Below are positions 35,511 through 48,700 of a stretch of 64,000 nt of DNA, one piece after another. Location of the stretch: positions 682,001 to 746,000 of the forward strand of contig CP084620.1 in the NCBI GenBank assembly GCA_025917655.1. The letters run 5' to 3'. A model generated the notes under the pieces. That model worked only from the letters and a program-made list of their open reading frames with translations, was not told the DNA's origin and searched no databases. The stretch is from Chlorella sorokiniana. Lineage: Eukaryota > Chlorophyta > Trebouxiophyceae > Chlorellales > Chlorellaceae. Both the position numbers and the translations under genes were made by a program. Every line of letters begins with the position of its first letter. Positions within the stretch are counted from its first letter, which is position 1.

Positions 35511-35906
35511 ATGCTAGGCGAGGAAGTTAGACCTCACGAAGGGATCGTCCTCGACATGCGATGAGCATCCAAATAGGAGGAAAAAATGCCCGCGCCGGTT
35601 CAGGCAGGGCTGCAACCAAAGGAGTCATGGAGTACACCATTCCCGCCAGCGGTACGACCTGTCCGCCGCATCAAAAAACAAGTGGCAGCAAAACACCTTT
35701 GCTGCAATGTTGGTGGGACTGCTCGTACTGCTTACAGTATCGTGAGTCTGCGCACTGCTTGATCTGGAGACCGCTGAGCTCCCAGGGCTTGTCCTGCTTT
35801 GCACCTGAGAGGCGGCGTGAGGCAGCCTGCTGCACTTGTGGGTCGCAGGGAGTTCATCACCGAGAAGGTTAACAAATACGTTCTGTTCCTTGAGAGCTTC
35901 AAGTAA
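35511..35906 (+). CDS. Possible small single-pass membrane protein (tentative)
   Basis: A speculative model: ATG at 35511 (MLGEE), an intron 35526-35649 ending CCCGCCAG, then RYDLSAASKNKWQQNTFAAM, a hydrophobic helix LVGLLVLLTV, a second intron from about 35742 to 35850, and EFITEKVNKYVLFLESFK with a stop at 35904-35906. The final AAGTAAGT also fits a strong splice donor, so the gene may continue downstream; another GTAAGT lies near 36051. The peptide has lower GC codon use and a clear amphipathic-TM-amphipathic layout. I do not recognise the family. It would be divergent from the hydrolase gene, with starts 173 bases apart. Confidence 0.35.
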
Positions 35907-36639
35907 GTGTGCCTTGTATGAATGAGTGTCAGAGTACTGGGAACTGTCAAACAGACGCTGCTCCTGCCCCGCTGCCGGGAGCGCAGTGGGAGGACTGGAG
36001 CCACCAGGGCGCAGGTGACACATTGGGAAGCTTGCGTTTGCAATTCATGTAAGTATCAAGGCCAAGAAGAACGGTTTTGGATCAAGCAAGGGGGCGTGAA
36101 CTGCCTCATCAGCAGAGCATGGTGTCCGGGCTCCCTTCGGCGGCCTCTGCAAGTGCTGAAACATCTTTGCCTCCTCTTCGGTGTCTTCCGATTTTGATCA
36201 GGCCGTGCCAGACTCGAAAACAAACCAAAAGGTTTGTCCCTCTTGTGATGCCGTGCAGTTGAGGCATTGCTGAGGGCTGTGAAGCCACTTAATTAGCGAT
36301 AGACGCGGCGACAGGTTCCCAGGCAGCGTCACTCGACACTTGGCACCACGAGGGGAGCCCACAGCAGGTGCGTGGCCCCGAGCCCTCGTTTTGCTTAACC
36401 CAGAAGCCTTGCAAAACACCAGATCGTCCCAACCGGTTCGCGGCAGCGGCTGCACAGGAGGTGGAGGATGTGGCTGTCAGCGAGCGGCGGGGGCGCCGCA
36501 GGGGCGCCAGTACTGCAGCGTACCTCACCCGTCGCCACCCGTTCTGGCCCACAGGAACTCACGGGGTCGTGGAGTTACCGGCAGCTGAGGGTTTGATCAC
36601 TTTGATTGGATTTTGTTTAGCCAGCAGCTGGGGCCAGCC
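35907..36639. other. Intergenic or continuing-gene stretch
   Basis: This lies between the tentative small membrane protein and the helicase gene. Two strong donor-like GTAAGT sites (35902 and 36051) suggest unrecognised exons, but no frame gives a recognisable protein. The last part should contain the promoter of the helicase gene. Confidence 0.35.
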
Positions 36640-39600
36640 ATGAGCAGCCCACCAGCCGGGACAGTGCTGCAGGTGCAGTGCGGCTCCTGCCTCAAGATTG
36701 TCAATGGTGGGTGCAGCGCTGCGCTGCATCAGCCGCTGCACCGCATGGCATGGATCATGCTTACACTGTGTTTTAACGGGGGAGCTAGGGCCCCAGGGCT
36801 CCCCCTCTGGCCCTGCGCAAAGATGGTGAAGCTGCCGGGCGGCTGGGCTTGCGGGGTATGTCGCCGTCCTGCTGGCACGATCACATGCCACCGCGCTTCC
36901 TTTTGCCGCCCACGCAGTGCCTGCCAACTTTCTGGACCAGTTGCTGCTGCACAAGATGTACAACTGCCCGCACTGCAAGTCGCGCCAGTCCATCCACCTG
37001 TCGCAGCAGCAGGAGACCGCCCTGCGCTTCCAGGCACGCCAGATGATGCAGGCAGCAGATGCGGAGAAGCAGCAGCAGCCCGCCCGACCGCAGGCACAGC
37101 CGCAGCGTGGCATGCCAGCGACAGCAGCAGCACAGCTGGCTGCGCTGCAGCTGGCGGCTGCTGCGGCAGCGGCTCGGAGCGCTCAGCAAGGGGGCAGCGC
37201 GCAGGAACCCGCCGCTGCCGCCGTGCTGCATGCTCTGCACGCTGTGGCCGCTGCGCAGCAGAAGGCGTCGGCGGGCCCCGCTTCAGCAGCGGCGTCGGCG
37301 GCCCGCCCCGCCTCCATGCTGCACTCCGCATCAGGCAGCGCACTGCAGCAGCTGGCTCAGCTCCAGCAGCTCCTGCAGAAGCAGCAAGCGGCGGCGGCGG
37401 CTGCTGCAGCGGGATCCCGGCCGGGGGCCCAGCCGCCGCGGCCTCCCTGTCGCAGCAGCAGCTCGACCTGCTGAGGCAGCTTGCGGAGCGCAGCCAGAAG
37501 GCCGCGGTGGGTGGCCCGCCGCAGCCGCGCTGGCTCGCCGCCCTCACCATCCTGCCCAGCTTAGCAGATCCTCGGCGCTGCTGCCGTGCTACGGCCGTGT
37601 GCAGTCCAAGCCTCATGCCGGGCCTGGCCTCCCCCTGCTCTCCCCCCTCTCCTGGTGCAGGCTGCTCTGGGCGGCGGCGGCGGCGGCGGCGGCAGCCAGG
37701 CGCAGTTGGCGGCGGCGCAGCTGGCCCGCTTCCTGCCCCTCCCCAACGAGCCCTCACCCGACGAGGAGGACGACGCAGACGACAGCGAGGTCCGGGACAC
37801 CTTCATGGTGAGCGACCACACGGCGGCCACGCAGGGAGGGCCTGGCGGCTACGCAGGGCCCCGCACGCGGCAGCGGCAGCAGTGGGCCGCGCCGCCTGCT
37901 TGGCGGCCATGCGGAGGGGGCGACCCTTCAACCAAGTCAGAAAGGGATGCGCTTGGCGAGCTGGTTGTGCTGGCCATGCTGAGCTCGTCACGGTGTGCTG
38001 CGTGTGCTGTGCACGCTGTGCCTCGCTCCCCGCAGGAGTACAAGCCCGCCAAGCTGTCGTTTGGGCGGCCGCACCCCGACCCCGTAGTGGAGACTGCCAG
38101 CCTGGCGGCGGTGGAGCCCCTGACATCACGTACCAGCTCAAGGTGGGTGGCTTTGGGTTGGTGAGGCTGCCTTCCGACTCAGGTTGTTTGAACGAAACGC
38201 GAAGGGTTGGATCGAGGGTGGCGGGTGTGGCGGCCAGCGCCCCAGAGCGGTCTGCAGCTGCGTTCTCAGGAGCTGCCCCACGCACCGCTGCTCCATGCTG
38301 CCTGGACGCAGCTCACGGTCGCTGTTGCAGGCGCTGCCCACATTTGCAGCAACCTGTGCTGCTTTGCACCAGACTCACTTCCGCCCCGTGCGTCGCTTTT
38401 TCCCCCTCTGTTCTCCCTACCACCCAGGCCCACTCCGAGCTGGTGGAGTCTCTGTCGGCGCTGCAGCTGGAAAGCGTGGTGTACGCCTGCCAGCGGCACG
38501 AGCAGATGCTGCCCGACGGCTCCCGCGGCGGCTTCTTCATCGGTGGGCGCTGAGGGGTGATGGGCCGGGGTGTTCTACTTTCCAGCTTGCTGCGGGGCAG
38601 GCCCTGCTGGGTGGTGAAGCGCGCAGGCGCGTTCAGGCTGTGCCCTCCATTGACGGCGCTGCGTGCCCTGCCTGTTGCCTTTCGCGGCTCGCCCCCCCCA
38701 ACAGGCGACGGCGCGGGCGTCGGCAAGGGGCGCACCATCGCGGGCCTGGTCCTGGAGAACTGGCGCCAGGGCGGCGCAAGCACCTGTGGCTGTCGGTTGG
38801 GTCGGACCTCAAGATCGACAGCCAGCGGGACCTGGATGACGTGGGAGGTGGGCAGGAAGAGAGCTGTTGTTTGTTGGTTTCAAGGGGAGGTGCACCGGCG
38901 GGAGGGGGAGGGAGAGGGGGACCAGCTAGTACTGATGTTGCATGGGAAAGCCGCGCACCCGCCTCTCACCTTGACTGGCAGTTTGAGGTTATAATGCCAC
39001 TGCCCCCTTGCCTCCCTGCTCCCCGCCCCGCAGCCGCCGACCTGCCGCTGCATGCGCTCAACAAGCTGCCGTACGGCAAGCTGGCGGGGCACAGGATTGG
39101 GGTGAAGGAGGGCGTCATCTTCCTCACCTACTCCTCCCTCATCTCCTCCTCGGGTGCGGCGGCAAGGGGTTGGTGGCTGGGCCAGGAGAAAACTGTAGAA
39201 GTGGGTTGGGAATCAGGATTGATGTGTCTCTGTAAACAACGTCCGCAGCTGGAGCCGGTGTGGGTGCTCTCTTGGCCGTGATGCAGCGGGTTTGACCCTG
39301 AAATTGATTCCACTGCCTGCAACCCTCTTGCCGCCTGGCAGATCGCGGCCTCACCCGCTTCAAGCAGCTGGTGGAGTGGTGCGGCAAGGACTTTGACGGC
39401 CTGATCGTGTTTGAGAGTGAGCACACCAGCCATGCGTGCTGTTCGGCTCCTGTTTGCTCTTCTGTTCAGCGCACATTGCCCCTGATGTGTTCGCATCCCA
39501 GCCCTCTACATACTGGGCCCCCACCCCACCCCATCCCATCCCATCCCATCCCATCCCACCCCTTCCACCCCCAGGCCACAAGGCCAAGAACCTGGTGCCC

Positions 39601-39701
39601 GATGCCGGCATGCGGGCCACCCAGGTGGGGCTCAAAGTGCGGGAGCTGCAGCTGCAGCTGCCCGCCGCCCGCATCGTCTACTGCTCCGCCACCGGCGCCT
39701 C

Positions 39702-39747
<46 letters not shown>

Positions 39748-42700
39748 GGTGGGTGGGTGGGTGTGTGTGTGGGTGGGGGGGGCGCGCGCGTGTGCGTTTC
39801 TATATCAGCATATCACCGGCTTGCCCAGCCCTTTGCGGGCAGTTCAAGTCCCTGACTGCCGGGGATCCGTGCAGCACTGCAAACCACCACCTGTCGCACC
39901 GGCCTAGCACCTGCTACCCCAGCCGCGCCCTCGCCGCCCTCACCAGCCTGATCCCCTGCCTTCCCTTCTGCCAGAGCCCCGCAACATGGGCTACATGGTG
40001 CGGCTGGGCCTGTGGGGCGAGGGCAACCCCGCCTTCCGCGACTTCGGCCGCTTCCTGGATGCAGTGCAGGTGCGTGGGTGGTGTTGGGTGGTGCGCATGG
40101 TGGATGTGCGAAGCAAGGAGGGGAATAATGCTGTGTGGCATCGAGAATGTTTTGTTGCGTGTTGTGTGGGCAGAGGTGCCGTTTGGTGGCTGAGATCGCG
40201 CGGCCTGCACCCGTTGCGCCCTGCTCCCTTTCTCCGCCGCCCGCCGACCCCTGCCTGGCTCCGCCGCCCACCCTTGGCCGGGCGCAGGGCAGGGCGGCCC
40301 CTCCGCGGGCTCCATGGCGGCGCTGGAGCTCGTGGCGATGGACATGAAGGCGCAGGGCATGTACGTGTGCCGCACCCTCAGCTTCGCGGGTGCGTCGGGG
40401 AACCGCTGCTGGCCCCTGCTGGTCCCTCACCCCGCGTTGAGGCGGCGGGGCCAGCTCGGCAGTTTGCTTGCACGGCTCGGGGGCAGACACGTCAGGGAAG
40501 CGCAGGGCACGTGTGCAATCCTGCAGCCTCTGTGACATGCGCCAAGGGGAGAGGGTGCAGGGCGCAGGGCAGCCGCTGCCGCTGGCTCTCATGCTCAAGC
40601 GCTCATGCATCCCTTGGGGGTGGGATGCGTTTCCGACCGTATCGCCTGCGGCATCGCCGCCCTTGCTCAAACCGCCTGGCCCTCCCGGCAACCAACAGGC
40701 GCCGAGTTTGAGACGGTGGAGGCGCCGCTGGAGGAGCCCATTGCCAGCCAGTACGCCGCCGCAGCTGCCACCTGGAACCGCCTTTTCAGAGAGTTCCTCT
40801 ACGCTGAGGAGCAGGCGGCGGCGGCGGCCGGGGACGCCGCCGCCGCGCCCTCAGGTGAGCCTGAGCCTGTGGCTTTGCATCGGCTGGGCCTGAACGTTGC
40901 GAGTGGGTGCGAGGAATTGCTGTGTAGGCTTGCTGTGTTAAGGCGTGGCTGGCACAGCAGCACAGTGGGAAGCTGCTTTGCGCGGCAGATGGCACGAAGG
41001 CCGCCCGCAACGGTTGCGCCCGTGCAGGCACGACGGCAGGCGAGGGTGGGCGGCGGCGGGGCGGCTTTGGCGATGCGCGCAGCATGACGTGGCGCAGCTT
41101 CTGGGCGGGCCACCAGGCCTTCTTCAGGCACATGACCATGGCGGCAAAGGTGTGGCCCACGAGCGGCTGCTGCTGCTGCTCGCATGAGAAACAGGCGGAT
41201 TGCGGGCCATCGACATAGTGCCGAGGCGGCAGCTTGTTCAGGGATGCCACTTGTCTCGCCACAAACTTGACTTGAACGTTGGTTTAAAACGAACCAGCTA
41301 AATCAACCACCCCACAACCCATCCACCCCGCCACCCCCACACAAACCCGCAGGTGCCCGCGGTGGTGCGCATGGCGCGCGCCGCCGTGGCAGCGGGCAAG
41401 TGCGCGGTGATTGGGCTGCAGTCCACGGGCGGCGCGCACCGCCGACGTGGTGGCCGATCGCGGCGACGAGCTCGACGACTTTGTGTCGGGTGGGTGGCGG
41501 TGTACCACTTGCTCTTTGCACGCGAAACCAATCTCTGCTCCCGTTCCCTCTTGTGTTTTCGTCCTGTCTGCCCAAAGCCCGCCGCTGCTTGCCTATTCCT
41601 TCGTGGTGCCTATGCGAGGGGTGAGGGGTGTGGGCCCCATCTGGCCACCCCCACCCCCTGTCCACCCCCACCCCCACCCCCCACATGCACACCGCATTGT
41701 TGACTCCTCTCCCCCCCCCGCCCCCACACACACACAGGTCCCAAGGAGCTGCTGCTGCGACTGGTGGACAACTACTACCCCCTGCCCCCGACCCCTACGC
41801 CCTGTCGCAGGAGGCGGGTGGGTGCCGCGCACTGCCTGCTGGCCTTCTTGGGCTGCTGCCGCGTGCCCCGTTGCTGCTTTCGACAAGGCATGCCTGGCCA
41901 TGCAGCTCTGCAGCACTGGCCCCGCAGCCGCTGTTGCCGATTCGCCGCAAATGCCTTGGGCCCAGCTCGGCACCTCCTGTGCCCTCTGCTGCGCCTGCAG
42001 ACAGCGGCAGCGACGATGATTACGAGGTGGCGGCGGTGGCGGACGCGGTGGCGCGCAACGCGCTGGAGGGGCGGGACCAGGTGTACCGCGGGGCCAAGGC
42101 GCGGGCTGTGCGGTACAAGGAGTGGAGCGAGTCGGGTGAGGGGCGGAAGGGGGAAGGGTGGGAGGTGGAAGGTTTTGGGGGACTCGGTGTTTACGGCGCA
42201 CGCCTGTGTGCCCTGGCAGGACTGAGGGAGGACACACAGCCATTGTATGCACGCACACTTAAAAGCAAGCAGGCTCTTCTGCCACGCTCTAAGCCGTCTC
42301 CCTGTCGCCACTGCCTCCTCCGGCGCGTGCAGAATCCATCGGCATCAGCTCCTCCTCCAGTAGTGACAGCAGCAGCGGCAGCGACAGCGACGACGAGGGC
42401 GAGAGCTCCTCCGCCTCCGATGGCGGCTCAGATGGCAGCGAGGAGGGGGCGGAGGCGGGAGGTGCGGGAACCAAGCGGCGACAGGGAAGCAGGGGGCCAA
42501 GGAAGAGGAGGCGGAAGAGGAGGAGGGAGGGACGGAAGAGTCGCCCGAGGTGGAGGAGGTCCCGGTCAAGGCCCCACCACGGCGCCGCCAAGCTCGCTCT
42601 GCGACGCTGCCCTCCGGTGCCAGCTCGGTCGACGGCGGCAGCGGCAAGGAGCGGCGCAATGCGGCAGCAGCCAAGGGAGCTGGGGCTGGTGGGCGGCCCG

Positions 42701-45700
42701 CCAGCCGCCGCCGCAAGCAGCAGGAGCAGCAGCAGCAGCAAGGGAAGAGTCGGAGTCGGCGGAGCAGCCGCAGGAGCAGCAGCAGTAGCAGCGACAGCGG
42801 TGACGAGTATGATCCCATCGCTCGCCCCTCGGAGGCCTCTGGCAGCAGCAGCAGCAGCGACGAGGGCGGCAGCGGCGGCGAGGAGGGGGCAAGAAGCGTG
42901 AGAGCGCAGAGGAGCGTGAGCGGCGGCGTGAGGAGGTGAGCGATCAATCAACTTTCCTTAGTTATCAGAGCCTTGCACCTCTTACTTCACCTGATGCACT
43001 TCCCTCCATCAATTCTATCACTTTCATCACCACAGCACAGCTTTGCCGTATCACCGCTTGCACCCCACCTGCGCCGCCGCTCTGCAGCGGCGCGAGGCCA
43101 AGCGTGTGGCGGCTCAGATGGCGGCGCTGCGGCGCGAGCAGCAGGCAGCAGCGTACCAGGAGGCTCTGAAGCGCAAGGAATCGGTGCTGGCGGCAGTGCA
43201 GCAGGTGGGCCTGGCTGGGCGGTGGCTGGCGGGTGCGCAGCGTGGACCTGAAGAGGAAGGGGAAGACCCTGACAGAGGAGGAGGGGATGGAGCCGGGAGG
43301 CGTGGGCTTGCCACGCGGCGCTGCTGGGCACAACCGCTTCCTGTGTGCCACCCATTACTGCTGCCCCGCCTGCCCCCTTCCCCATGCAGCTGGAGCTGCC
43401 CAGCAACCCGCTGGACACGCTGATTGACCAGCTGGGGGGCCCGCCAAGGTACGATGGCCCGCACTGCTGCGCCTGCTGCCCCGCGAGCCATGCCTCGACT
43501 TGTGCTGCCGTGCACTCTTCAGCGAGGCTCACTGTTACCCACAACAGCTCCACCTCTGTTGTGACGCTGTTCAGTCCTGCACTGTTCCCTTGACGCAGGT
43601 TGCTGAGATGACGGGGCGCAAGGGCCGCCTTGTGCGCAGCAAGTCCAGCGGCGGGGTGGTGTTTGAGGCGCGCAACGCGTCAGGCGTGGCCGCGGGTGCG
43701 CTCCCAGGCTGCCGTGGCTCCCCTGCTGCCCATCAGCCCATCAGGGCCACGCTGCTCAGCGGTTGCTCCTCTGCAGCATTGGACAGGTCCATTCTAGGAG
43801 CGCCGCGCGTCAACCGTGTCGCTTGTCCGTGCCTCTGGCTCTGCAGCGCCGAGCTGGCCTTCCGTTGCGGTCTGGTCCGGCATCCGCACCGCCCCACCCT
43901 CCCGCCTGTTCACCCCTGCCTTTGTCATTCCCACCCCCGCCCCAGGCGCCACCCTGGAGATGATCAACGTGCACGAGCGGGAGCTGTTCCTTGGGGGCAG
44001 AAGCTGGTGGCGGTGATCTCGGAGGCCGCCTCCGCCGGCATCTCGCTGCACGCCGACCGCCGCGCCGTGAACCAGCGGCGCAGGGTGCACCTCACTCTGG
44101 AGTTGCCCTGGTCGGGTGGGTGGGGCGACACGGGGCCTGGGCGCAGGCTTTTTCAGGGGGCGGTGGGGGCTGGAGAGGTGACGTTGGTGAAAGCATTCCC
44201 CTGGAAGGCGGCGCATTGATGGGCATTTGGTTCAGAAGCGTGTCATGCCTGCTCCTTGCACAAGATGCGGCCCACAAGTGGCTTGCTGCTGGCCCTGTAG
44301 CAGGGTCATAACCTGCTCAGCTGAGTCAGCTGAGTGTAAGCATGCCCTTCGCCCCCTGCACGCAGCCGACAAGGCCATCCAGCAGTTTGGGCGCACGCAC
44401 CGCGCCAACCAGGCGCACGGCCCGCAGTACCGCCTCATCTTCACTCCGCTGGGCGGGAGCGGCGCTTTGCGGCGGCGGTGGCGCGCCGCCTGGAGAGCTT
44501 GGGTGCCCTCACGCAGGTGTGCCTGCCTGGCTTCTCAGCAGGGACGTGCGATTGCCAGCTCGTTCATAGGTTGTTTGTTGGGTACTCTCGCCCTGGCCTG
44601 ATCGCTTCTGCTGCCTGACATCACCGGCTGCCGTCCCGCATCCCTCCCACACCCAACCCCACCACCCGTTTGACCCAACCACTGCAGGGCGACCGCCGTG
44701 CGGGCCCCTCCCTCAGCGCCTTCAACTACGAGAGCGTGTGGGGCCAGCGCGCGCTGCGCGAGATGTACCGGGCCATTATGGGGGAGACACGCGCCCCGCT
44801 GGCGCTGCCGCAGCCCTGCCGGCCGGGTGCGTGGCGGTCAGAGCGGCGGCCGAAGCCTGGCTGCCTCATGCAATCCGGCGACGGCTGCCGATGCCATATG
44901 CCAGCCCAGTTCTCCCCTGCCTCTGCCTTCCTCTAGCGCGCATCTGCGCCTCTTTTGCGATTTCTTGGTCCCCTGGGCCCTGCCTCCTAAATCCCACCTC
45001 CCCCACATCTGCACCCCCTCCGATCTGCAACCATAAAGTTCCCCACCCACCCACCCCAGCAGGCCCCAGCGGCGAGCCCCCGCGAGTCGCTGGAGGCGTT
45101 CCTGGGCGCGCGCGCGCTCTGCTGCTCAACTGCGGCATCATCCGCCACAACCGGGCGGTGGTGTCTGGTGAGCGCCCGCGCCTGCAGCCGCGACGGCAAC
45201 CGCTTCCCCTTGCTCCCTGCTGCTTGCGGGTCTGTCGTGCTAGGTCGCTGCTGTGCTGCGGCGCAGCTGTTCACCCTGCTGTGGCCCGACGATTCACTGT
45301 GAGCCTGCTCTGCGCGCCCCCCTTCCAGCTGCCCACATCAACGACTTCCTGTCGCGCCCCGACGGCGCCCCGCCCAGCGTTGGCCGCATCGACGAGAAGG
45401 ACATGGCCGACGTGCCGCGCTTCCTCAACAGGTGCGTGTGTGTGTTTATGTGGTGTGTGATGTTTGAGATGTGGGTGTGGGGGTGGGGGTGGGGGCCTTT
45501 CCACAGGGCCTGCCCCGCCTGGCACCTGCGCCCTCAGCTCCCTCCCCCGCCGCCCCGCTCTGCCCCGCGCAGGCTGCTGGGTCTGGAGCCTGAGGCGCAG
45601 CAGGCGCTGTTCGACTTCTACCAGGCCACTCTGGAGGCGCTGATGGACAAGGCTCGGCGCGAGGGGGCGCTGGGTGAGGAGGGGGATGGTGTGTGAGTGT

Positions 45701-48700
45701 GGTTGGGGGGGCGGTTTCGCAGGGAGAAAGCCGGCAGCCGGCCCGTGGCCATGCAGCTTCCGGCCACAGCAGGCGCCGCGACAAGTTGCGGCGTTGCAAC
45801 AGTATGGACTGCCACAGCGCAGGCAGCCAGGGCCCCCGCTCCTCGCCGCAACACTGGCATGTCCACAGACGAGCCCCGCCGCTGCTTCATGTGTTGGACG
45901 TGCACCCCACGCCGCCCTGCCCGCCTCGGCCCCTGTTGCTGCCCCGCAGACGAGGGCATTGTGGATGTGCGGGCGCACTCTGTGAGCCTGGTGGGGAGCC
46001 TCGGGTGCTGCACCGAGACGCCACTAGCGGCGCCGCCACAGGTGCGCCGCTCTGGGGGCTGGGACTGGGCAGGGGCAGCGAGATGCTGCCTGCTGGCTTG
46101 CGCTTGTGATGCATCTGTCAGGCGTCCTAGCTAGCACCGAGAGTCAAGGCAGCGCACCTTTGCACTCCCCCCCACCCACCACACTCACCACACCCACCCA
46201 CCTGTACCCACTCACCCCCATCCCCGCACCCCCACACACTTCCCCGCCCCCTCCCGCGCACCCCTAACCGCAGTGATGTATGAAGTGGAGCTGGACCGGG
46301 GGCTGCCCTGGGCCGATGCCCAGCTGAAGCTGGAGGAGCACCGGCAGGCGGCAGCGGCGGCGCAGGCGGGCCTGCTCTCGCCCGCCGCTGTGCCCGCTGT
46401 GCTCGCCTCCATCCCCGCAGCAGAGGCGGACGACGCAGCGGCGGCCGTCGCCGCGGCGCAGCAGGTCGGCGAGCAGCAGCAGCTGCTTGGAGGGGGCCAG
46501 CGGAGGCGGCTGCCTTGAAGCTGGAGGGGCACAGCCAGCAGCCCAGCGACGGCGCGCTGCCACGTCAGCATGAGCAGGCTGATGGCTCCGCTCCGCCCAG
46601 CCCAGCGCGCAAGGGCAAAGCAGTGAAGGAGGAGGCGCAGGAGCAGCAGAAGCCGCAGTCGCCGACGACGGCGGGAAGGAAGCGGCGCAAGGCAGGCAGC
46701 CATGCCGGAGCGCCAGCAGCGGCGGCGGCAGCGGCCGATGGCGCAGGCGCCGCTCCTTCTCCAGCCAAGCGACGCAGGGCCAACGGCTCTGCCGGGGCCA
46801 GCGCCAGCACTGTTGCGGCGCCGTCGCCGTCGCCAGCCAAAACCGCGGCGCCCTCGGCCTCGCCAGCCAAGAGCCAGCAGCAGCAGAAGCGGGGGCCTGA
46901 GGAGGCGAAGGGGGACGCGATAGACCTCACTCTCTCAGACAGCGAGGCAGAGGGCCAGCCTGCGCCTGCAGGCAGGGCAGTTGGCAAGAAGCAGAAGCAG
47001 GAGGCGTCTGCCAAGGCCAGCGACGACGGCGGCGCTGCCGACAGCGGCGGAGGCAAGGCTGTGGAGGCGAAGGAGGAAGGTGGGCGGGCCAGCTTGCGTG
47101 GTTGCAGGCAGCGGAAGGGCCAGCCGCGCCTGCACAGGGCGGTGTGGAATGGTGCAGCCACGTGTGGAGTGCATGAGGCCAGCAAAGTCTGGCCGCCTTG
47201 CTGAGCTCTTGTCACTTCTTCTGCCCGCACCCTTCTCTCTGGCAGACGGCAAGGCGACGCCCGCCAAGCCCGCCGCCAAGCGCAAGTGGGAGAGCGGCTT
47301 CTACCGGGCCCGCCAGGAGGGCATCAACCGCCAGGTGCGCTGCGCACGCTGCCACGGTCGCCGCCGCCGCCGCCCTGCAGGCTCCCTGCTCGTGCCAAAG
47401 GCTTGGTGGGCCTGACCGGCGTGCAGCTTTGTGCTGCATGGCTGCCGGAGAGCTGCAGTCGCCCTTGCAGCCCGTCTATCCTGCTTCTCTCATGTCCGAC
47501 AAGCGGCCAACCCAGAACCCCAGAACCCCGAAACCCATCTCCCCCACCCCCGCTCCCTGGAGCAGGTTCACGTGCTGCTGGCTCTGCAGGTTGCGGGATC
47601 TGAGCCCCCACTTTCACCATCCACCGCCCCGCCACCGGCCGCTCCCGCCAGATCATGAGCCTGCAGGTGGGCGCTGGGGGCGCCAGGCTGCGGATGCTGC
47701 CAGCGGGGAGGCAGCGTGCTGGGTGCCCAACTGGGTGCGGGGAGCAGAGCAGGCTGCCGTGCTTTCCACGTTGTCTGTGTTAAGCAGGAGCCCCGTACTT
47801 TGCTGAAACAGCTCGTTGAGAACACTCAGTTTGTTTCGTTCTAGTTTCTTCTTACACTTTGCTTGGGCTTGCCACTCGCAGGAGCTCAAGGCACGGTACC
47901 TGCCGCTGGAGCCCGCCACCTGCCAGCCGCTTTGGGAGAAGGCGTTTGGGGCGGCGGGGGAGGAGGGAAAGAAGAGCGGCGCGGTCCGCAAGAAGCGGGT
48001 GCACGTGCTGGGCGGCGCCGTCATGCGCAGCTGGGGCGCGGTGCAGGTGCGGCTGGGGTGGTGCGGCGGGCTGTATACGCGTGTACTTGCTTGCTGCTGG
48101 TGCTGCCCTTGCTGTCTTGTCGAGCTGAAAACACGGCTGGTGGAAACCGCGCGTGGAGCAACCTGCAGGCAATCCTTGAGTCGCTACTGCCCCCCCCCCC
48201 GCGCCTTCCCCCTTCAGGCCGCCCTGGTGCGCCATGTCAAGGCGGCGGATCGGCGCATGCGGGTGCTGCGCATTGCCACCACCGGGGACCAGCCGCAGCG
48301 CCTGGTGGGCATGCTGATCCCAGAGCCTGCTGTGGAGGAGGTGGTGGCGCAGCTGGGCAAGGACGAGGAGGGCGGCAAGGGCGACGGGGAGGAGGCACGG
48401 TCAGCGGGCAAAGATGCAGCGGGCAGCGAGGACGTGGCAAGTGGTGGTGGCCAGGCCGCCGAGGCTGCACCCAAGCAGGCTGGTGGCAAGGCAGCGGCTG
48501 CGGCAAAGCCTGCTGTGAGTGGGGCAGCTGCGCGGCGGCGGGCGGGCGGCCGCGGCGCTCGGCCCGTCGCTGAGCGGGTGCGGCGGCAGCAGCCCTCACG
48601 TGGCGGCAAGCCGCAGCAGCGCCAGTCATCCGAGGCTGTTGCCATCGACACTGAGGGGGAGAGCAGCAGCCACAGCAGCAGCAGCGACGACGAACAGAGC

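Noticed and set aside
36729-37757. A 342-codon minus-strand open frame
   Set aside because: It is the shadow of the CAG/GCC-rich N-terminal region of the helicase gene; its Ala/Arg/Pro composition mirrors the repeats.
42713-42865. CAG/AGC repeats as a trinucleotide array or CRISPR-like array
   Set aside because: They are imperfect codon repeats for Gln and Ser within an exon, with no spacers.
38100-47620. Programmed ribosomal frameshifting in the helicase gene
   Set aside because: About ten shifts at plain G/C runs without slippery heptamers or downstream structure, and the same pattern in unrelated genes, point to sequence error.
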